Assembly: GCA_963844055.1 (NCBI GenBank)
Contig: CAWJMN010000002.1
Coordinates: forward strand, 1,488,001-1,552,000
Length of the DNA stretch: 64,000 nt
Direction: 5' to 3'
From: CAWJMN01 sp963844055
GTDB lineage: Bacteria; Planctomycetota; Planctomycetia; Pirellulales; Pirellulaceae
The notes beneath the pieces are model-generated. The model made no database searches. It was not told the origin of the DNA and saw nothing but the letters and a program-made list of their open reading frames with translations. The position numbers and the translations under genes were made by a program. This document shows, piece after piece, positions 54,219 through 60,932 of the stretch (position 1 is the stretch's first letter; each line of letters begins with the position of its first letter).

Positions 54219-54686
54219 ATGTCGACAGAAATCCTCCCAGAACTTGCGCTTGGTGATGGCGACCTTTTCGGTGCGGCACTTCTATTACCTGCGTTAACAT
54301 CTGACCTTTCGACTTGGACGGTGACGATTCACAAGCATGGATTACTGACGCAGACAGTTTTACTTTCACAACCGCCAAGGTTCGATCAGCAGGTTGTCGT
54401 TCTTCGACAGCATGTAGCGAAGGAAAAGCTCTTGTCGTTGAAACAGATTGTTCAAGACGAGTCTCTTGCCGACTTCGGCGTTTTTCCGGACTTGTGCATC
54501 ACCGACCAAGAGCAAACGCGGTTGATGTTCCATCTCTTTGGTAGGACAACTGTAATTGATGCGTACGGGCCACACGCAGTCGCAGCGATGGGCGAAAAGG
54601 AGACGGATAAGACCAAGGCATTGCGATATTGCCGCCTTTGGGACGCGATCGTCTCACTTACGCCCTTCACTCCATATCAAGAATGA
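54219..54686 (+). CDS. Cassette-like gene, unknown function
   Basis: A 155-residue cytoplasmic protein beginning STEILPELALGDGDLFGAA. No signal, membrane helix or known motif; the middle is helical and charged (VVLRQHVAKEKLLSLKQIVQ). The ATG at 54219 lies just after the end of repeat copy A and was preferred to a frame extension into the repeat. Codon use and GC content look slightly lower than in the flanking secreted-protein genes. Family not recognised. Confidence 0.7.
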   Translation: MSTEILPELALGDGDLFGAALLLPALTSDLSTWTVTIHKHGLLTQTVLLSQPPRFDQQVVVLRQHVAKEKLLSLKQIVQDESLADFGVFPDLCITDQEQTRLMFHLFGRTTVIDAYGPHAVAAMGEKETDKTKALRYCRLWDAIVSLTPFTPYQE

Positions 54687-54791
54687 GACGCTGACAATGG
54701 TTTCAACCCGAGTTGCCGATTGGGCATTTCCTCAAAATTGAGTCACCTAGCGACAACCGGGTGATTTTGGTCGTTAGGAGTCTTCGAGCGC

Positions 54792-55377
54792 ATGAACATT
54801 ACTGGCATCACTTGGCGAGGCGAGAGCGTTGATGACATGGAGATATTGCGCGAGTTGCCTCCCGACCTTGTTCGCATCCTCAGCGACACAAACGGCTTTA
54901 TTCTTCATGACGGTGCGCTTCACGTTCGGGGAGCTCAGCATCATACCAGATTGGCATTCGCTTCGTGTTGCACTGCACGGCCCGGCTGCTTTTCATACAC
55001 TCTATGAGAGTGTCCGTGCCACCGACATTCCTTTTGCTCAAGACCAGGTTGGCGATCAGTTCGTGCTTCGCGATGGTCGAGTACTCAGACTGTCGAGCGA
55101 GACTGGAGACCTTGAGCCGTTTGCAGATGGTCTCGACAACTTCTTCAATCACGTCGCTGAGGACATTGAGGAATTTCTGAACGTTAGTTTGGATCATACG
55201 ATGCAGCCCGGCCAGCTATTGCTTGCGTACCCGCCTTTTGTTTTTCAGGAGTCAGCTAATGGCGTTTCATTGAAGCCTGTTCGTGCTGGCGAGGTGATTT
55301 TCTTTCATGCAGATATAGCCCGGCAGATTCGTGACCTTCCCGAAGGCGGACAGATTGAGTTTAGGGTTGTGGATTGA
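54792..55377 (+). pseudogene. SUKH (SMI1/KNR4)-like protein, frame broken by one extra base
   Basis: The frame from 54792 gives NITGITWRGESVDDMEILRE and LPPDLVRILSDTNGFILHDG, which has the LP-x-x-L...L...TNGF pattern of SUKH proteins. After HVRGA it shifts near 54936 to another frame that reads SIIPDWHSLRVALHGPAAFH and continues to 55377 with DQVGDQFVLRDGRVLRLSSE. Removing one base restores a 194-residue protein with the normal SUKH layout. SUKH proteins include immunity proteins against contact-dependent or polymorphic toxins; no toxin is visible here. The stop codon overlaps the start of the next gene, so the pair is translationally coupled. Confidence 0.78.
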
Positions 55378-55802
55378 TGAAGACGAAAAAAACTTGGGAA
55401 GTGTGGAATGAGATCATCGAACGACAGCCATCCGAATTGTCGCCGACTGAGCAGGTGATCAATCGTGTGAACGCCTTCCTATTCAACTTCGAGTGCGGAG
55501 GTTGGTTATACAATCTCAGTCCGGCGGCAGGAACTGGTGAAGAATGGACAGAGCTACGCGAGACCGCCGAGTGCGTAGCGGCCGTGGGCAGCCTTGAAAT
55601 TGCTCAGAGTCTGCGGCAGGTCGTGAGCATCGTCGAGAATGCGTCGATTCCAAAATCCGGTACGTGGAGCGAGTTCCTGGCAAAAGCGGACCCTTCGAAA
55701 AAGATCAACCAGATGGAGAAGAAAATCTCGAATGAGGTCGCCGAACTATGGAACAAGCTAAAAGAATACACGCAGGCACACTTCGAGTGTGAGCACGATT
55801 GA
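55377..55802 (+). CDS. DUF4375/DMP19-like protein
   Basis: A 141-residue cytoplasmic protein. The segment INRVNAFLFNFECGGWLYNL resembles the DUF4375 pattern in which an acidic helix is followed by NGG-like and YF/YN residues, and AECVAAVGSLEIAQSLRQV fits its second helix. The C-terminus is a charged helix. The ATG overlaps the stop of the SUKH-like gene (TGATG), indicating a two-gene cassette. Such proteins often sit in toxin-immunity or defence neighbourhoods; a role is not established. An attC-like site follows 8 bp later. Confidence 0.72.
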   Translation: MKTKKTWEVWNEIIERQPSELSPTEQVINRVNAFLFNFECGGWLYNLSPAAGTGEEWTELRETAECVAAVGSLEIAQSLRQVVSIVENASIPKSGTWSEFLAKADPSKKINQMEKKISNEVAELWNKLKEYTQAHFECEHD

Positions 55803-55809
55803 AACCACG

Positions 55810-55898
55810 GTGAACCAGCGCATACAGTCGAGTTGCGATGGCTCGGTTTTGACATTAGACCTTATATTCCCGCAACCGACTGATGCGGGTCAATAGGC
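55810..55898 (+). repeat. attC-like recombination site
   Basis: Imperfect inverted repeat of 89 bp between two small genes. The left arm GCGCATACAGTCGAGTTGCG pairs with the right arm CGCAACCGACTGATGCGG, leaving two unpaired adenines in the left arm, which is like the extrahelical bases of integron attC sites. The right boundary reads CAATAGGC and the left GTGAACC, both degenerate relative to the canonical GTTRRRY and RYYYAAC boxes. Confidence 0.65.
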
Positions 55899-55907
55899 TC
55901 ATATTGC

Positions 55908-56231
55908 ATGAAGGCAGAATTCCAAGTTCTAAAAGACAGGCCAAAGATTCAGGTCGTTTTAGACCGTGATTCGGTTTGCGCGGGAGATGACTGCGAGAGT
56001 CACGTAAAAACGGTCGAGGCTTATTCGTTTATTGATCCAGAAACATTCGCTAGAGAGGTCTCCTCTGGTTATCTGCCGTCAGTTGCCGGAATCGGACACA
56101 CATGGACTTGTGTGCTAAATGGGGTGAAGATTGCAGAGATAACACATTCCCACATCCGAGCATTGGTTCGTGAGAGCCCTTTTTCGAGAGAGAATCGCGT
56201 ACACTTTGCTTATCATTCCGCTACGTTTTAA
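55908..56231 (+). CDS. Cassette-like gene, unknown function
   Basis: A 107-residue protein with no signal or membrane segment. Visible features are DRDSVCAGDDCESHVKTVEA with two closely spaced cysteines and ITHSHIRALVRESPFSREN near the end. Family not recognised. It lies between two attC-like sites, 10 bp after one and 13 bp before the next, which is the spacing of a single-gene integron cassette. Confidence 0.7.
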   Translation: MKAEFQVLKDRPKIQVVLDRDSVCAGDDCESHVKTVEAYSFIDPETFAREVSSGYLPSVAGIGHTWTCVLNGVKIAEITHSHIRALVRESPFSRENRVHFAYHSATF

Positions 56232-56243
56232 GATTGGGCATGA

Positions 56244-56337
56244 GCCTAACCACACGCCGCTGCCAACCCTGCGGAGCCATTGCGGCTGCAACTAAGTCGC
56301 GCGACACTGCGGTTTTACGGCCGAAACCTTGTTATGC
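56244..56337 (+). repeat. attC-like recombination site
   Basis: A 94-bp GC-rich segment bounded by GCCTAAC on the left and GTTATGC on the right, both good matches to the R'' and R' boxes of integron attC sites. The interior has several short inverted elements (GTCGCGCGAC; GCGG and CCGC) but weaker overall arm pairing than the sites at 57154 and 60006. Its right half recurs in degenerate form at the 3' ends of the two 305-bp repeats and near 57590. Confidence 0.62.
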
Positions 56338-56349
56338 ATCGAAGGCGAA

Positions 56350-57159
56350 ATGTACAAAACTCAATTGCCTATCTATGAGCTTTTCTGTGCTCTGAATGAC
56401 TACGCCGGGAACGACGCGTACGCCGATATCCTAGAACCTTGGCCGGACAACAACGCCGACGAACTCAACTGGCTCGCCGACTTTCAGCGGCGAACGAGCA
56501 ACGATTGGTCTGCCGCCACCAACGAAGACGAATGCCGTCTCTACACACTGTTTCGCGTCATCTCGTTATTGTTAATTCGCTTCCAGAAGGACCGTGGGAC
56601 TTACGCAAACTACAAAAGCCCTTCGCTTCCACTCGAAGGAATCCAACTCTTTCTCGAACAGCTTGGCTTCCACGTTCCAGATACCGGCGAATATCATCCG
56701 TTCTTCCATGAAATCCTGTCCGTCGATCAAGCAGAGCGAAGCGAACAACCGGTTGCGATCACACAAACCCATTGGCCATGCTTCATGCTTGGCGACATGA
56801 TCTTCTGTCGCAGTGGCGTTTCCGTGTTTGCTGGGAAATCGCACGTCGTCAAAGAAGTCGCAGAATCAAGCACGCTCTACTGGACGTATCATCGCAAAGA
56901 TCGTCCATGCCACGACCAATCCTACGGCTGGGGGCACAACTCGCAGTGGCGCACCGCACATCGTCGTGACTACCGAGCGAAGGATCGGTATCATTACAAT
57001 ATTGGTGGTCGTGAGTCGCTCAATGACCCTACCGTCACGGTTGATAACATACCGCGTTCTTCAATGATTGAATTGGTCCGCAACCGTTGTATGATTACAA
57101 CGCAGATCAAGGACTCTGACCTCTATCCTTATTTGTACACCTACACGGAAAATGCATAA
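56350..57159 (+). CDS. Cassette-like gene, unknown function
   Basis: A 269-residue protein, the longest in the array. It begins YKTQLPIYELFCALNDYAGN, has a helical first half and a His/Arg/Tyr-rich second half (WTYHRKDRPCHDQSYGWGHN; WRTAHRRDYRAKDRYHYNIG). Family not recognised. The ATG at 56350 lies 12 bp after the attC-like right box GTTATGC; the longer frame to 56329 would start inside that box and was rejected. The TAA stop codon forms part of the left box GCATAAC of the next attC-like site. Confidence 0.75.
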   Translation: MYKTQLPIYELFCALNDYAGNDAYADILEPWPDNNADELNWLADFQRRTSNDWSAATNEDECRLYTLFRVISLLLIRFQKDRGTYANYKSPSLPLEGIQLFLEQLGFHVPDTGEYHPFFHEILSVDQAERSEQPVAITQTHWPCFMLGDMIFCRSGVSVFAGKSHVVKEVAESSTLYWTYHRKDRPCHDQSYGWGHNSQWRTAHRRDYRAKDRYHYNIGGRESLNDPTVTVDNIPRSSMIELVRNRCMITTQIKDSDLYPYLYTYTENA

Positions 57160-57243
57160 CAAAGCGGTCAACGGGCCCACCAGTGATGCGGGTTTTGAAA
57201 TCATAGCTTCTTGCCGGCGGCCCCGTTAACGCAGCACATAGAC
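57154..57243 (+). repeat. attC-like recombination site
   Basis: A 90-bp imperfect inverted repeat. The left part GCATAACAAAGCGGTCAACG continues GGCCCACC, and the right part GGCGGCCCCGTTAACGC is its near complement: GCGGTCAACGGGCCCACC against GCGTTAACGGGGCCGCC. The left box GCATAAC overlaps the stop codon of the preceding gene; the right box is degenerate (ACATAGAC). It shares the internal stretch TGAAATCATAG with the site at 60006. Confidence 0.78.
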
Positions 57244-57249
57244 GGCTTC

Positions 57250-57553
57250 ATGCGTATGTCCAAAGACGGAATCGAAATCCATTTTGACGAGAAGCGTGGC
57301 TATCTTGAGTTGGCTTGCGAGCCAGACGCTTTTGCTGCTTACCGCGATCTTGCGCGAACAGCTCAAGGATTTGCCGGAGATTCCGGTCGACAGGGTGATG
57401 GAGTTGAACATTGTCGACACAGCGACATTCGTCGCACGGCGCGATCCACCCAAGCAACGCATTTGGAGTTGCCTTGTAGGGCTTGTCGTTGCTATCATCT
57501 TGGCCCTTGCGGCTATAGGAGCTTGTGCACTCATTGAAAATTATGTCGCCTAA
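57250..57553 (+). pseudogene. Small membrane-protein cassette gene, frame broken by one extra base
   Basis: The frame from the ATG at 57250 reads MRMSKDGIEIHFDEKRGYLE and ends the first part with AAYRDLA; near 57355 it shifts to EQLKDLPEIPVDRVMELNIV and finishes at 57553 with a membrane helix (CLVGLVVAIILALAAIGACA). Deleting one base gives a 100-residue protein with an N-terminal soluble part and a C-terminal helix. The TAA stop codon is inside the next left box GCCTAAC. I recall similar short proteins from other planctomycetes without known function. Confidence 0.72.
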
Positions 57554-57640
57554 CCACGCGCCGCGGCGAACACGGCGAGGGCGTCGCAACTGCGATTAGG
57601 TCGCGTGCCACATCGCATTTTTTTATTGAATAATTTTCAT
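57548..57640 (+). repeat. Degenerate attC-like site
   Basis: It begins with a good left box GCCTAAC at 57548-57554, followed by CACGCGCCGCGGCGAACACG and a TCGCAACTGCGATTAGGTCG segment like the interior of the site at 56244. No clear right box is present before the next gene, so the right end is approximate. Confidence 0.45.
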
Positions 57641-57661
57641 TTTTCCAAAGACATTGATGCT

Positions 57662-58069
57662 ATGTCTGACGTTGAAGCTGCAAACAAATTGATCGATGCT
57701 TGGCTCGCATATCGCGATATGGCCGCTCAAATACTTGTGACAAGCTTAAACCTTGAATCACCGAAGGAGGTCCTAAGACCAAGTTTTCGCGGACATCATG
57801 AACTGCCCGGCACGGGCTGGCGTTATCGGACTCACGGAATCGGTGTCGATATGGTTCGCAAGAATGGACACGGCGGAATTGACTTCGACTTTTCTGCCAC
57901 GCCCGGTAGACTATTTGCGCATCCTGATTGGTGGCGACTATGCATTTTCATGCGACGCGTTGTTCATGACAAGAGCGTCGACACATCAGCATACAGTTCG
58001 TCAATCACTCGACCGCAGGACTTCAAAACCATAACAAAAGCTGTGCTCGAAGAGCGAAGACCAAAATAG
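57662..58069 (+). CDS. DUF6896-like protein
   Basis: A 135-residue cytoplasmic protein. The segment TGWRYRTHGIGVDMVRKNGH followed by IDFDFSATPGRLFAHPDWWR has the HGIG ... DFDF ... DxWR pattern I associate with DUF6896 proteins; function unknown. The ATG at 57662 was chosen because the protein-like sequence starts there; the frame is open 19 codons further up into the attC-like region. It is followed by a short hairpin and repeat copy B. Confidence 0.68.
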   Translation: MSDVEAANKLIDAWLAYRDMAAQILVTSLNLESPKEVLRPSFRGHHELPGTGWRYRTHGIGVDMVRKNGHGGIDFDFSATPGRLFAHPDWWRLCIFMRRVVHDKSVDTSAYSSSITRPQDFKTITKAVLEERRPK

Positions 58070-58081
58070 TAGGCACAATCC

Positions 58082-58107
58082 ACCCGAGTCGGCGAATCGG
58101 GCGTTTT
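58082..58107 (+). terminator. Possible terminator after the DUF6896-like gene
   Basis: CCCGAGTC pairs with GAATCGGG around a three-base loop with one mismatch, followed by CGTTTTC. It starts 12 bp past the stop codon. Confidence 0.5.
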
Positions 58108-58116
58108 CTATACAAA

Positions 58117-58422
58117 CCGGGTAGCACCGGTTCTTGAACCGGTATGGCCGACAGGCCATGAGAGGTCACGCTTAACAAAATAGTAGACGCGCGCGTCTCG
58201 CCGCGTCCAATAGAGTATCCATCCCTGACCTTCCTGTTGTGGACAGACTTTGACGGGCGTAACATTATGAATGGGAAGATTGCAGCATAGCAGTTTGCCT
58301 GTTCCGGGCGACCCGTCGCAGCTCGTTGTTCCGAATCACCCAATACATTTTACGAATCCCGCTCGGCTGCAATTAGATCGCGTGGTACACCGCGATTTTG
58401 CGGCCCAAATACCTGCTCTGCC
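58117..58422 (+). repeat. Long direct repeat, copy B
   Basis: Second copy of the element at 53905-54209, same length and order of landmarks. This copy has the complete dyad CCGGTTCTTGAACCGG and the hairpin TGGCCGACAGGCCA near its left end, and GCTTAAC, a match to the attC left box, at about 58171. Its 3' end (CGGCTGCAATTAGATCGCG then ATACCTGCTCTGCC) is a degenerate copy of the right half of the attC-like site at 56244. Confidence 0.85.
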
Positions 58423-58444
58423 ATGGAGATGACCGCCGACACGC

Positions 58445-59065
58445 ATGGGAACTCTGTATCGAAAATTCTGTCCTGCGTGTGATGGTGACGCCGACACGAA
58501 CGTCACATTCGATGGTTTCGTTGGTGCTGCTATCACTAATTCGCGGCGTGGAGGCGAAATCGTTTCCGAGGGTCACGTCGCATACATCGCCGACAATGGC
58601 GACCTCGTTCCTCTTCCACATCCAATTGAATCTGATGCGTTGGCTGCCGCTGGCGGAACATGGGACGACGCGGCGATCCACGGTCGACTGCTTTATATTC
58701 ACAACCTTATTTGCGCCGACTGCGGCACACAAAACACAACCGCCTCACTACACGTTGGTGGAGCAGGATGCGTTACTGGCCTGGTTCTTGCTGCCATAAT
58801 GATCCTATGCAACCTTTTTTTGTTCAGACTTCACCCCATTATTGAGATCATACTTATTTGGATTGCGATGTTTGCTCCCTCGATGTTGATTGATCGATAC
58901 GTGCGATTCCGTTATCATACGAATGCGGTTCCGCACCAGACCAATCGATGTGACGCGTGTAGTGGGTGCAAGCTGATGCCTCTGACGTTCGTCCTAAAAC
59001 GTTCCGTCCAATGTCCACGCTGCCGACAGAAAACGTTGACCATTGAAATCGCCGGTCGTTCGTAA
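58445..59065 (+). CDS. Zinc-ribbon membrane protein, cassette-like
   Basis: A 206-residue protein with cysteine pairs at both ends: FCPACDGDAD at the N-terminus, ICADCGTQN before the membrane region, and CDACSGC and CPRC near the C-terminus, consistent with two zinc ribbons. Two hydrophobic helices lie between them (CVTGLVLAAIMILCNLFLF; IIEIILIWIAMFAPSMLI). Function unknown. The ATG at 58445 lies 22 bp after repeat copy B. Confidence 0.75.
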   Translation: MGTLYRKFCPACDGDADTNVTFDGFVGAAITNSRRGGEIVSEGHVAYIADNGDLVPLPHPIESDALAAAGGTWDDAAIHGRLLYIHNLICADCGTQNTTASLHVGGAGCVTGLVLAAIMILCNLFLFRLHPIIEIILIWIAMFAPSMLIDRYVRFRYHTNAVPHQTNRCDACSGCKLMPLTFVLKRSVQCPRCRQKTLTIEIAGRS

Positions 59066-59071
59066 GAGAAG

Positions 59072-59154
59072 GCAGAACAAAGCGTTGGACGCGGAGCCGT
59101 CGATCGTGAAGTCAACGTTGATTGGCGGCGGCCCGGTCAACGCGAGACCTTATC
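59072..59154 (+). repeat. attC-like recombination site
   Basis: Imperfect inverted repeat: left AACAAAGCGTTGGACGCGGA continuing GCCGTC, right GGCGGCGGCCCGGTCAACGC, which is a near complement (GCGTTGGACGCGGAGCCGTC against GCGTTGACCGGGCCGCCGCC). The boxes GCAGAAC and CCTTATC are degenerate. It starts 6 bp after the stop codon of the zinc-ribbon gene. Confidence 0.65.
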
Positions 59155-59208
59155 GCGTCATCAGACCTGCGGCAAGATTGCGTCCAGCGTTAATTGAATC
59201 GTAACGAC

Positions 59209-59508
59209 ATGCCATCACCGCGAAAGAAGAAACAAGTCGTCCACAACGGATGGAGCATTAGGTTCCGACGCAATGTTCACATGTATTGCCACTGCCTCAC
59301 CGCATCAAAGCACAACCTTGAACTGCAAATTCCTTGCGAAGACACCCCTGATGGTTACGTTGGCATTTGGCCGTATGATCTGAAGGTTTCCGAATCCGAG
59401 TACGTTGATCTGCTCATTGCGCTTCGTGCGTGGGCAAAGACAATTCAAACCGAATATCGACTATACTTAACTCGCGACGAGTACGAGTCTGGTCCCAAAG
59501 GACTGTGA
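59209..59508 (+). CDS. Cassette-like gene, unknown function
   Basis: A 99-residue protein with a basic N-terminus (PSPRKKKQVVHNGWSIRFRR) and no signal or membrane segment; the rest contains two cysteines and one histidine close together (HMYCHCLTASKHN) that could bind a metal. Family not recognised. The ATG at 59209 was preferred to an in-frame TTG at 59194. The next gene starts 13 bp later. Confidence 0.65.
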   Translation: MPSPRKKKQVVHNGWSIRFRRNVHMYCHCLTASKHNLELQIPCEDTPDGYVGIWPYDLKVSESEYVDLLIALRAWAKTIQTEYRLYLTRDEYESGPKGL

Positions 59509-59521
59509 GACAGACGAATCA

Positions 59522-60052
59522 ATGGTGAGTACCGCCCAGATTCTCGCCGAGCGAGCGCTCCAAGTCTCATGCGGACAACAGTGCGTTGACTGGGCAATCG
59601 GTCTGCTTGAAAGCGGCCACGAAGACATCTCAATCTGCCGACTCTCTGCGCATTTGCCGCCGCACAACCATTTCGAACTCGCCGCGCTTCGTGACCAGAT
59701 CTTGTGTGAACTCGGCTTGATTGAAACTTCAATTGACGACGCTATCACAATGTACGCCGCCGAACTTCTCGAGGCTTCCGACAATGGGCAATCCGATGTT
59801 GATACTGCCCTTGCCGAGGTCAAAGACTTATGTACTGCCAATGACTACCAATCGAATATTTACGATTTCTACGCACTGTATTTCGCTAGGGCTGATTTGC
59901 GCGAGCGAGACTTTCAGTACTATTACCCTGATGCTGACCGATCGAACATTGACGAAGTCACGCGAAAACGCGTTCGTGAATTCGTGGCCGAACAACGACA
60001 TCGCGGGATAACAAAGCGGTCAACCGGATCCGCCGATAACGCGGGATTGTGA
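59522..60052 (+). CDS. Cassette-like gene, unknown function
   Basis: A 176-residue, mostly helical cytoplasmic protein (STAQILAERALQVSCGQQCV; WAIGLLESGHEDISICRLSA). Family not recognised. The reading frame runs about 45 bp into the following attC-like site, so the last 15 residues (from ITKRSTGS) are encoded by the recombination site. A TAA in the left box of that site is out of frame by one base, which leaves open an unnoticed indel upstream or a genuine extended end. Confidence 0.7.
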   Translation: MVSTAQILAERALQVSCGQQCVDWAIGLLESGHEDISICRLSAHLPPHNHFELAALRDQILCELGLIETSIDDAITMYAAELLEASDNGQSDVDTALAEVKDLCTANDYQSNIYDFYALYFARADLRERDFQYYYPDADRSNIDEVTRKRVREFVAEQRHRGITKRSTGSADNAGL

Positions 60053-60097
60053 AATCATAGTTTTTTGACGGCGGCCCCGTTACCGCCGTAGTTAGGC
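60006..60097 (+). repeat. attC-like recombination site (best conserved)
   Basis: A 92-bp site with left box GGATAAC and right box GTTAGGC. The left arm AACAAAGCGGTCAACCGGAT then CCGCCG is nearly complementary to the right arm CGGCGGCCCCGTTACCGCCG. It shares AACAAAGCGGTCAAC, TGAAATCATAG and GGCGGCCCCGTTA with the site at 57154. This is the clearest evidence that the small-gene array is an integron-type cassette array. Confidence 0.8.
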
Positions 60098-60132
60098 GAC
60101 CTCGCCAGCCTCTTCCTTAAACGACTATCTAC

Positions 60133-60516
60133 ATGAACACCCCCAAGTTCCAAGGTGGCCCCAACATCGCCATCAAATTGCCGCCGGCCGCTTTTGAACC
60201 GACGCTCGCTTTCTATCGTGATACGCTTGGCTTACCATTGCTTGAAGATCATCTTCCCAACTACGTCTTCCAGTTCGGCAACAACTACCTCTGGCTCGAC
60301 CGCTGTGAACATCTTTCCCAGGCGGAAGTCTGGCTGGAAATTCTTACCAACAACACCACCGAGGCCAAGCGACACTTGGCTGCCAACCAAATTGAACGTT
60401 GCGACGAGATCGAGCAATTGCCTGCCGGCTTCGATGGATTCTGGATTCGCAGCCCATCGCCGGTTATTCATCTTGTCGCGCACAACAAGGATGCATCGCA
60501 ATCCGACGTCACCTAA
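60133..60516 (+). CDS. VOC-superfamily (glyoxalase/bleomycin-resistance fold) protein
   Basis: A 127-residue protein with two short beta-alpha-beta-beta-beta halves. The first starts NIAIKLPPAAFEPTLAFYRD and DTLGLPLLEDHLPNYVFQFG, the typical VOC opening; the second includes AEVWLEILTNNTTEAKRHLA and PAGFDGFWIRSPSPVIHLVA. Metal ligands cannot be assigned with confidence. VOC proteins range from resistance proteins to dioxygenases and isomerases. It lies 35 bp after the attC-like right box, as expected for a cassette gene. Confidence 0.85.
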   Translation: MNTPKFQGGPNIAIKLPPAAFEPTLAFYRDTLGLPLLEDHLPNYVFQFGNNYLWLDRCEHLSQAEVWLEILTNNTTEAKRHLAANQIERCDEIEQLPAGFDGFWIRSPSPVIHLVAHNKDASQSDVT

Positions 60517-60566
60517 TACCTGTTTGCTTTCCCGAAAGAATCCGTCTTTAAGCCACTCGAAACGCC

Positions 60567-60878
60567 ATGGTCTATTTCAATATCGACAAGGTCCGTGCAG
60601 CGATTCAAGAGCAGGGCTATTGGGAACATTTTGAGGAGTGGCGGATTTTTACAATCACGCACTTTCGTATCTCGCCGATGGAGCAGCTAGATGAGCGGAA
60701 CCAGACGACAAGGCAGGTCTACGCTGTCCGAGTTCTCTGCGACTACGACTTACGCTGCGTGAGTCCCACGCTTGAACGGGCCATCCATTTTTGCGGGCTC
60801 TACCAAGACTGGATTGAGCGAGGATTCGAAAAGGAAGGCTGGCCCTCTTGGGCACACAAAACGAAGATTGACCCGTAG
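60567..60878 (+). CDS. Small protein of unknown function
   Basis: A 103-residue cytoplasmic protein starting VYFNIDKVRAAIQEQGYWEH, with an aromatic-rich middle (HFEEWRIFTITHFRISPMEQ) and DYDLRCVSPTLERAIHFCGL. No family recognised. It begins 50 bp after the VOC gene with no attC-like site between them, so the two may form one cassette. Confidence 0.65.
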   Translation: MVYFNIDKVRAAIQEQGYWEHFEEWRIFTITHFRISPMEQLDERNQTTRQVYAVRVLCDYDLRCVSPTLERAIHFCGLYQDWIERGFEKEGWPSWAHKTKIDP

Positions 60879-60896
60879 GAACATTGCTTAGTACGT

Positions 60897-60903
60897 GTTA
60901 GGC
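60897..60903 (+). promoter_or_regulatory. Isolated attC right-box match
   Basis: The heptamer GTTAGGC lies 18 bp after the stop of the preceding gene and 29 bp before the next start, where a cassette boundary would be expected. A convincing left arm was not found, so it may be chance. Confidence 0.3.
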
Positions 60904-60932
60904 ATTCCCGTTTCGCAAAACAGGTGATGACC

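Noticed and set aside
53905..60097. Possible CRISPR array
   Set aside because: The repeats are about 90 or 305 bp, differ from each other, are separated by genes rather than uniform spacers, and there are no cas genes.
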